A stretch of 41,526 bases of DNA from a virus: positions 1 to 41,526 of IMG/VR virus record IMGVR_UViG_3300037087_000272; one strand, written 5' to 3'. Of this stretch, positions 37,135-41,526 are shown one piece after another; positions within the stretch are counted from its first letter, which is position 1; each line of letters starts with the position of its first letter. The translations under genes and the position numbers were made by a program. The notes under the pieces are model-generated. The model was not told where the DNA came from. It did not search any database and saw only the letters and a program-made list of their open reading frames with translations.

Positions 37135-38799
37135 ATGCTCTCCATTTCCCCCTTTCAACACGGTGCCCAGGTCGTCGCCTACCTGCGTGACTCAGGCGGC
37201 GACGATCAGGACCTCTCGGTCCCTCAGCAAGAGGCTTCCATCGCCGCCTGGTGCGTCGACCATGGCCTGATCCTGACCCGCATTTTCAAAGACTTGGCCC
37301 GCCCGGGCTCTTCGGTCATTTCCCGTGATGGCTTCAACGAAATGATGCACTACCTGCGCGCAGCTCAGCAGCCCGAGGCTGGCCTGCTCATCTGGAATTA
37401 TCAGCGCTTCTCCCGCTCGCTCGACGACTCTCAGTTCTACCGGGCCGACATTCGCCGCCATGGTTACCTCTTCTTTTCTCTCAACGATGAAATCCCCGAA
37501 GGCCCCATTGGCAAACTCTTCGAAGCCATCATTGATTGGAAGAACGAACAGTTCCTTCTCGACCTCTCGGTCGATATCAAGCGCGGCCTGCGGGCTTTGG
37601 TTGAAAAATACCATGTAATTCCAGGCGTTCCGCCCCGTGGCTACAAACGTGAGCCACTACAGCTCGGCTCCCGACGGGATGGTTCTCCCCACACCGTCCA
37701 CCGTTGGGTCCCCGATCCTGAGACCTGGGATCGTTGCTGCCAGGCCTTCGAGATGCGCGCCCGCAACGCCTCCTATGCTCAAATCCAGGGCGCCACGCAT
37801 CTCTTTGGCAGCCTCAATTCTTACAAGGATTTTTTCACCAACGCCATCTATCACGGCGAGCTGCATTATGCCGACCTGGTCATCCCGGACGCCTTCGAAC
37901 CCCTGGTCGACGAAAACACCTGGCAGGCCGTCCAAAAGGTCAACGGACAGAATTCCCGCAACGCTCCCTTACGCCAGGACCCAACCAATCCCCGCCGGCG
38001 AGCCAGCCATTTCCTGCTCAGCGGCCTTGTCCGCTGCGCCCGCTGCGGTGGCCTGCTGAATGGCCATATCATCAAGGTCCACAAGAAACCCGGCCACGAT
38101 TATTATGCCTGCTCCACCCGCCAGCGCAAACATACCTGCGATGCCCAGCAGATCCCCCGCGCCGTCCTGGAGAAAGCCGTCGTCGACCACCTGGTTGATT
38201 TTCTCAATCACCCCGAAGTCATTCTCGCCCACCAGGCCCAGCAGGCCCAAGATGCCGAGCAGGAAGCGGCCGTTCTGGCAGCCGAACGCGCCGACCTCAA
38301 CCGTCGCCTGGCCAACGTGCGCCGGCGTATTAATAATGTCAACGAAGTCCTTGCCGATCAGGGTACCGATGCCCCACGTTCCACTATCGCCAAACTCGCC
38401 GCTCTGGAAGCCGAAGAAACTGAGATCCAGACCGATCTCGCCAAAATAAAACATGATCTACCTCCGGCCACTCATTACACTCTTCACCAGCTCCACACCC
38501 TCGCCAATCGTATCCAGCGCCTCTATACCCTCCCCGATCCGGAGCCCTTACGCCAGGTATTCCTCGGCATCATCGCCACTCTCACCGTTGAACGGGATGG
38601 TTCCACCATTCGCGGGCTCCTGCAGTTCTACCTCCCCCCCGAGCCCGAATCAAAAGAGGGCGAAGACCCTTCCGGATCTTCGCCCTCTTCAGCTCGTAAG
38701 CTAGATTTTATGCCTACGAAAAGGTGCCCCTGTCCACCTTCACCCCGTAGGCATAAATTTACAATTTCCTTCAATATTCCAATAAAATCAAATTCTTGA
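37135..38799 (+). CDS. Large serine recombinase
   Basis: The only plus-strand gene, 554 residues from ATG 37135 (MLSISPFQHGAQVVA); a TTG at 37099 in frame is possible. The catalytic domain starts VVAYLRDSGGDDQDLSVPQQ, with the nucleophile S20 in the YxRxS context, and continues with LIWNYQRFSRS (R91, R94 region). The recombinase domain follows (VPPRGYKRE ... FFTNAIYHGEL). A zinc ribbon has C301, C304, C326 and C335 (CARCGG ... YYACSTRQRKHTC). A long coiled coil (about 365-440) is typical of large serine integrases. It likely catalyses integration and, with a directionality factor, excision. The last 50 residues read through two hairpin-forming sequences and look non-conserved. Confidence 0.9.
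   Translation: MLSISPFQHGAQVVAYLRDSGGDDQDLSVPQQEASIAAWCVDHGLILTRIFKDLARPGSSVISRDGFNEMMHYLRAAQQPEAGLLIWNYQRFSRSLDDSQFYRADIRRHGYLFFSLNDEIPEGPIGKLFEAIIDWKNEQFLLDLSVDIKRGLRALVEKYHVIPGVPPRGYKREPLQLGSRRDGSPHTVHRWVPDPETWDRCCQAFEMRARNASYAQIQGATHLFGSLNSYKDFFTNAIYHGELHYADLVIPDAFEPLVDENTWQAVQKVNGQNSRNAPLRQDPTNPRRRASHFLLSGLVRCARCGGLLNGHIIKVHKKPGHDYYACSTRQRKHTCDAQQIPRAVLEKAVVDHLVDFLNHPEVILAHQAQQAQDAEQEAAVLAAERADLNRRLANVRRRINNVNEVLADQGTDAPRSTIAKLAALEAEETEIQTDLAKIKHDLPPATHYTLHQLHTLANRIQRLYTLPDPEPLRQVFLGIIATLTVERDGSTIRGLLQFYLPPEPESKEGEDPSGSSPSSARKLDFMPTKRCPCPPSPRRHKFTISFNIPIKSNS
38654..38689 (+). terminator. 13-bp hairpin in the 3' end of the recombinase gene
   Basis: AAGAGGGCGAAGA (38654-38666) pairs perfectly with TCTTCGCCCTCTT (38677-38689), with a 10-nt loop. 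It resembles an intrinsic terminator stem, but it lies inside the coding frame. Genes converge here (the GH25 endolysin ends at 38817 on the other strand), so a bidirectional terminator would make sense. Confidence 0.55.
38707..38757. other. 51-bp nested inverted repeat: terminator or candidate attP
   Basis: Outer arms TTTATGCCTACG (38707-38718) and CGTAGGCATAAA (38746-38757) and inner arms AAGGTG (38721-38726) and CACCTT (38735-38740) are nested around the centre CCCCTGTC. The size and symmetry fit a serine-integrase attP of about 50 bp, and attP is often next to the integrase gene. Equally, it may be the convergent terminator of the recombinase and endolysin genes. No second copy is expected in the phage. 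Confidence 0.45.
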
Positions 38800-38816
38800 C
38801 CGAGATTTCACGAATG

Positions 38817-39692
38817 TCATGCCAGCCCCGCCTTCTTTTCCAGCGCAGCTATTCTTATATCCAGGCTTTCCAGGCTGAGCGGAGGCTTTACCACCGGCGC
38901 TGCTCCGATCCACGTATTGAACTCTGCCTCGCTCTTGAGCCAGTAGTTCATGTCGAGGCTGCCCGGGTTGGGGAATCCTGTTAACTGCACCCCCAATGGC
39001 GCGGTGCTCGTCCACTGCCACAGAATTGTCTGCTCCATCGTGAAGCCGGTGCACAAATACATCCATGGCGCGGTGTAGCTGGCACAGTGTAGCTTGTACT
39101 TGCTTAGCCAGCTCATATCCATCGCCGGTGTGCCGTCGAAGCTTGTCCCGGCCAGCCAGACCGCCCAGCCCTGATACCACTCTCCGCTGTACCAGAATGG
39201 CGCAAACCCCAGGGATTGCGCGTGGGCATCCAGCACGTTTTTCCACAGCAGCATCAATTGTTTAGCCTTCTTGCACCAGGCAGGGTACTCCGAGACAAGA
39301 AGTATCCTGGTCGGTGGCCTACAGGATTCAGCATCAGTGTCCTCGATATCCACCATGGCCTGTTTGGGGGTGTATCCCCAATTAGCGATCGCTGTTTTTA
39401 GTCGTCTGGCCTGATCGGCTGGTGGAACTTCATCGTGCCAGAACGAGTATGGGATGACTGGCAGGCCGACATTGAGGAAGCCCACGGCTTGCTCTTGACC
39501 GATCTTTGCGTCGTAGCCCGGCCAGTCACCCTCGGCGGCCTTGATGATCACTGCTCGAACGCTTGGGTTGGCGGCTTTCACCAGGGCGTAATTGATTCCT
39601 ATCCGCTGGTTCTGTGCTGTGTAGTTCTGGAAGTCACTAATATCCGGAACCTGAATGGGGTAACTTGGTTGCATCAATACGGGTATGCTCAT
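38817..39692 (-). CDS. GH25-type lysozyme (endolysin)
   Basis: 291 residues from ATG 39692 (MSIPVLMQPSYPIQV), which forms TAATG with the stop of the tail fibre gene. Longer upstream frame is inside that gene. GH25 features: VPDISDFQNYTAQ (D17) near the N-terminus, VKAANPSVRAVIIKAAEG, VIPYSFWHDEVPPADQ, catalytic MVDIED (D115, E117) and LGFAPFWYSGEWYQGW. The C-terminal 50 residues (ending IRIAALEKKAGLA) include a coiled helix, perhaps for oligomerisation or host-wall targeting. Role: muramidase cleavage of the host cell wall at lysis. It lies at the end of the tail operon, away from the holins. Confidence 0.85.
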   Translation of the reverse strand: MSIPVLMQPSYPIQVPDISDFQNYTAQNQRIGINYALVKAANPSVRAVIIKAAEGDWPGYDAKIGQEQAVGFLNVGLPVIPYSFWHDEVPPADQARRLKTAIANWGYTPKQAMVDIEDTDAESCRPPTRILLVSEYPAWCKKAKQLMLLWKNVLDAHAQSLGFAPFWYSGEWYQGWAVWLAGTSFDGTPAMDMSWLSKYKLHCASYTAPWMYLCTGFTMEQTILWQWTSTAPLGVQLTGFPNPGSLDMNYWLKSEAEFNTWIGAAPVVKPPLSLESLDIRIAALEKKAGLA

Positions 39693-41526
39693 TAGATTAT
39701 CTTTCCCGGGATTGGTCCGATTAACAAGGATGCGTTGTGGAGCTGCTTCAGCCACTCCCCCATACTACCGGCTCCCCAACTGGTAGCTGTAAGTGCTTCG
39801 AAGACAGCCCTTGCTACGTCGAAGAATGGGATGATCGCATAGGTCGAGCTGCTGTCCGGGTTGGTCGTCCAGGCCCGGTTGATGGCCAACGTTTTGCTTG
39901 ATCCGGTGTAGTCGGTGATTCTCCTGGCCTGGCCGGTCCCTGTTCCCGATGTGATCACTACGTAGTTTTCGTTGTAGTAGTCGTCGACTGCCGAAGCGCT
40001 GCTGTCCAGCACAAGGGTTGATCCGGTGGCAGAGGCTACGGTGCTCTGTCTAACCAGCATCGCTTTGATCCTCTCCCCCATCGACCCTGCTCCGTAGTCG
40101 GTGCTCGAAGCTGCATTCCACACGTCCTGAGCTGACAGGGCCGTCGAAATCTGTTCAGGAATTGGCATCCCACCGGCCCAATATTTTAGGGTGTTCGTCT
40201 CTCCGACATATCCCGACGGATATGCAAAGCTCCGGTCAGCCCAGTAGACGTAGGCGTTACTTCCTGCCGCATCTGTCTGCATCGAGAGAGTGACAGTGCA
40301 GGATGGGTACGAGGTGGCGGGATCGAATACCAGATAGAGTTTCTGCCAGCCGGTCGTCTGTGTGGCGATTGCTGATGCCGGGCAGAAGGTCGTCCCGTTA
40401 TCGTAGTTGACTGTTAGTCTTGGCATGGTGCTTACTCCCGCCCAAAAAGCGGCATTGTTGATCTTGCACCACACCGATATCTGAACAGTCTTATCAGGAT
40501 TAGCCTGGACGTTGCCGACGAACTGATCCCATGCCCAGGAAGCTGCTCCATAGGCGTACCCTGGATTCTCCATCCTGACACAGAACTCCCCGGAGTTGCG
40601 AACTGTTGTATCTGTCAATCCTGCTCCGGTAGCGTAATAGACACCATAGTTATCGTACCAACGGTGTGCTCCAGCGACAGCACCGAAGTCCTTGAAACGA
40701 ATTCGAGTACCATCAGCTCCACTGACGTGAGGCTCATACCCAGTTGACCATAGAAGAGGTGAGCCAAATGAGCAGCTATCGAGTAGGAAGTCCGGAGATA
40801 ATCCAGCCGTCAGGCTCAGATCGCCAGAGTTGTTGTACCCCTTTGTGCCGAATAGCACCCCGGTAAACGTTGCAAGAGGGCCAGTACCATTGATGACCAG
40901 TCCCTTTCTGCTACAGTGGATTTCGCCAGTCACCGTTCCCCCGTATCCGGGCCCAAGAAGAAGACCGCCAAGTCCGCTACCCGCAGCTCGATTGCACCCA
41001 TACGCTCTATAGTTCAGAAGATTCACCTTCGAGCCGGTGATATAGGCGCCATTACCATACATGCCGAATGCCGCCAGATCTTGAATAGTCGTGTTTGGGG
41101 CATTGACGAATATTGGGTAGGTTGGATCGACAGTCGCTCCGGAACTATACAGAGTCAACCCGGTGAAGGTTTTCACTGTTCTATTATTCACCATGTACCA
41201 GCATGTTGTTGGTGTCGAGCCGGTTTGCCCTCCCGTGATGCCAACGTTATAATCGAACACGGTCGTCTGCGTGAAAGCAGTTTGCGTGCAGGGCCGCAAT
41301 CCCTCTTTATTGGCAATATTTGAGCCAGTGTTCTCGTGTCTTACCCACTGGATGGTTGTCGTCCCCGGGGTGATATTGTTGTTCTGGGCATACCAGCCAT
41401 GAGCAACCGCGCTGGATTTGGTGATCACATTGCGGGTAAGGTTTCGGACTTCGACGTTAGCGGAGTGAGTGTAGGTTAGAGCTGCTTCAGCCCCACCCGC
41501 AGTCGTACTGAGAACATATGAGGTAG
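39692..41526 (-). CDS. Tail fibre / receptor-binding-like protein, C-terminal part (continues from 1..1211 across the join)
   Basis: The frame is open to the right edge and joins in frame, through the 166-bp overlap, to the frame that starts at ATG 1211; the combined product is about 959 residues. A GTG at 41428 is only an internal codon. After the overlap a beta-helix-like region is visible (GLTLYSSGATVDPT ... FGMYGNGAYITGSKVNLLNY ... GLVINGTGPLATFTGVLFG). A jelly-roll/CBM-like segment follows (VQISVWCKINNAAFW ... WQKLYLVFDPATSY). A C-terminal module is typical of phage fibre tips (YNENYVVITSGTGTGQARRITDYTG). It is likely a host-surface polysaccharide-binding fibre. The stop overlaps the GH25 start (TAATG). 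Confidence 0.82.
   Translation of the reverse strand, partial: TSYVLSTTAGGAEAALTYTHSANVEVRNLTRNVITKSSAVAHGWYAQNNNITPGTTTIQWVRHENTGSNIANKEGLRPCTQTAFTQTTVFDYNVGITGGQTGSTPTTCWYMVNNRTVKTFTGLTLYSSGATVDPTYPIFVNAPNTTIQDLAAFGMYGNGAYITGSKVNLLNYRAYGCNRAAGSGLGGLLLGPGYGGTVTGEIHCSRKGLVINGTGPLATFTGVLFGTKGYNNSGDLSLTAGLSPDFLLDSCSFGSPLLWSTGYEPHVSGADGTRIRFKDFGAVAGAHRWYDNYGVYYATGAGLTDTTVRNSGEFCVRMENPGYAYGAASWAWDQFVGNVQANPDKTVQISVWCKINNAAFWAGVSTMPRLTVNYDNGTTFCPASAIATQTTGWQKLYLVFDPATSYPSCTVTLSMQTDAAGSNAYVYWADRSFAYPSGYVGETNTLKYWAGGMPIPEQISTALSAQDVWNAASSTDYGAGSMGERIKAMLVRQSTVASATGSTLVLDSSASAVDDYYNENYVVITSGTGTGQARRITDYTGSSKTLAINRAWTTNPDSSSTYAIIPFFDVARAVFEALTATSWGAGSMGEWLKQLHNASLLIGPIPGKII
41361..41526. repeat. Right copy of 166-bp terminal direct repeat
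   Basis: Identical to 1-166 except T at 41400 against C at 40. In the tail fibre frame this changes one codon from CGT (Arg, left copy) to CAT (His, right copy), in the sequence AVA(R/H)GWYAQ. Confidence 0.9.

Noticed and set aside
1-41526. tRNA or rRNA genes
   Set aside because: I saw no cloverleaf with a TTCGA-type T-loop and acceptor pairing that I could support on either strand; a tRNA scan would be decisive.
1-41526. Diversity-generating retroelement or retron
   Set aside because: No reverse transcriptase motif (xxDD) appears in any reading frame, and the 178-bp repeat has no A-biased variation, so it is not a template/variable repeat pair.

Overview
This window is a complete genome of a temperate, tailed, siphovirus-like bacteriophage (Caudoviricetes), not a stretch of bacterial chromosome. 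The first 166 bases are repeated at the right end (41361-41526) with one mismatch. One long tail gene is open at both edges and joins in frame across them. The molecule is therefore a circle, or a terminally redundant assembly, of about 41,360 bp. The host cannot be named from the sequence. The GC-rich composition, strong AAGGAGG-type ribosome sites and a family of GC-rich palindromes ending in GGGTGAGGT suggest a GC-rich environmental bacterium; a Chloroflexota (Anaerolineae-like) host is only my guess.

Almost everything is on the minus strand, so the transcript runs from about 37.0 kb down to 1 and around the join to 38.8 kb. Only the large serine recombinase (37.1-38.8 kb) is on the plus strand. 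In order of transcription: a small XRE-type regulator behind a near-consensus promoter with an overlapping operator-like palindrome; a micro membrane protein; a tyrosine integrase; a few small early genes; a 1037-residue Toprim primase/helicase; an iteron-rich region with a long inverted repeat (30.1-30.5 kb), the best replication-origin candidate; and a dense cassette of accessory genes (22.1-30.1 kb). That cassette holds a D12-class adenine methylase, a DUF5131/Gp37-Gp68 protein, a DnaQ-like exonuclease, a nucleotidyltransferase-like protein and several unknowns.

After a palindrome-rich intergenic region come two holin-like membrane proteins, the small and large terminase subunits, portal, head morphogenesis protein, a gp10-like protein, a protease with a nested scaffold, the major capsid protein, a connector, a gp-U-like protein, the tail tube, the gpG/gpGT tail chaperones with a -1 slippery site, a 665-residue tape measure, a distal tail protein, two large tail/fibre proteins, the join-spanning fibre and a GH25-type endolysin. 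Most adjacent genes overlap by ATGA, TAATG or TGATG, so translational coupling is extensive.

The points most worth a second look are these. A 178-bp exact repeat places 59 residues of the head morphogenesis protein inside the DUF5131 gene. The 9-bp iterons sit in a 58-bp-arm inverted repeat. The tape measure carries an 11-residue repeat. Two unrelated site-specific recombinases share one small genome. Mutually exclusive hairpins lie at 22.5 kb, perfect palindromes near the lysis genes, and recurrent hairpins directly after the stop codons of structural genes. The major capsid protein appears to carry an inserted FN3-like region.
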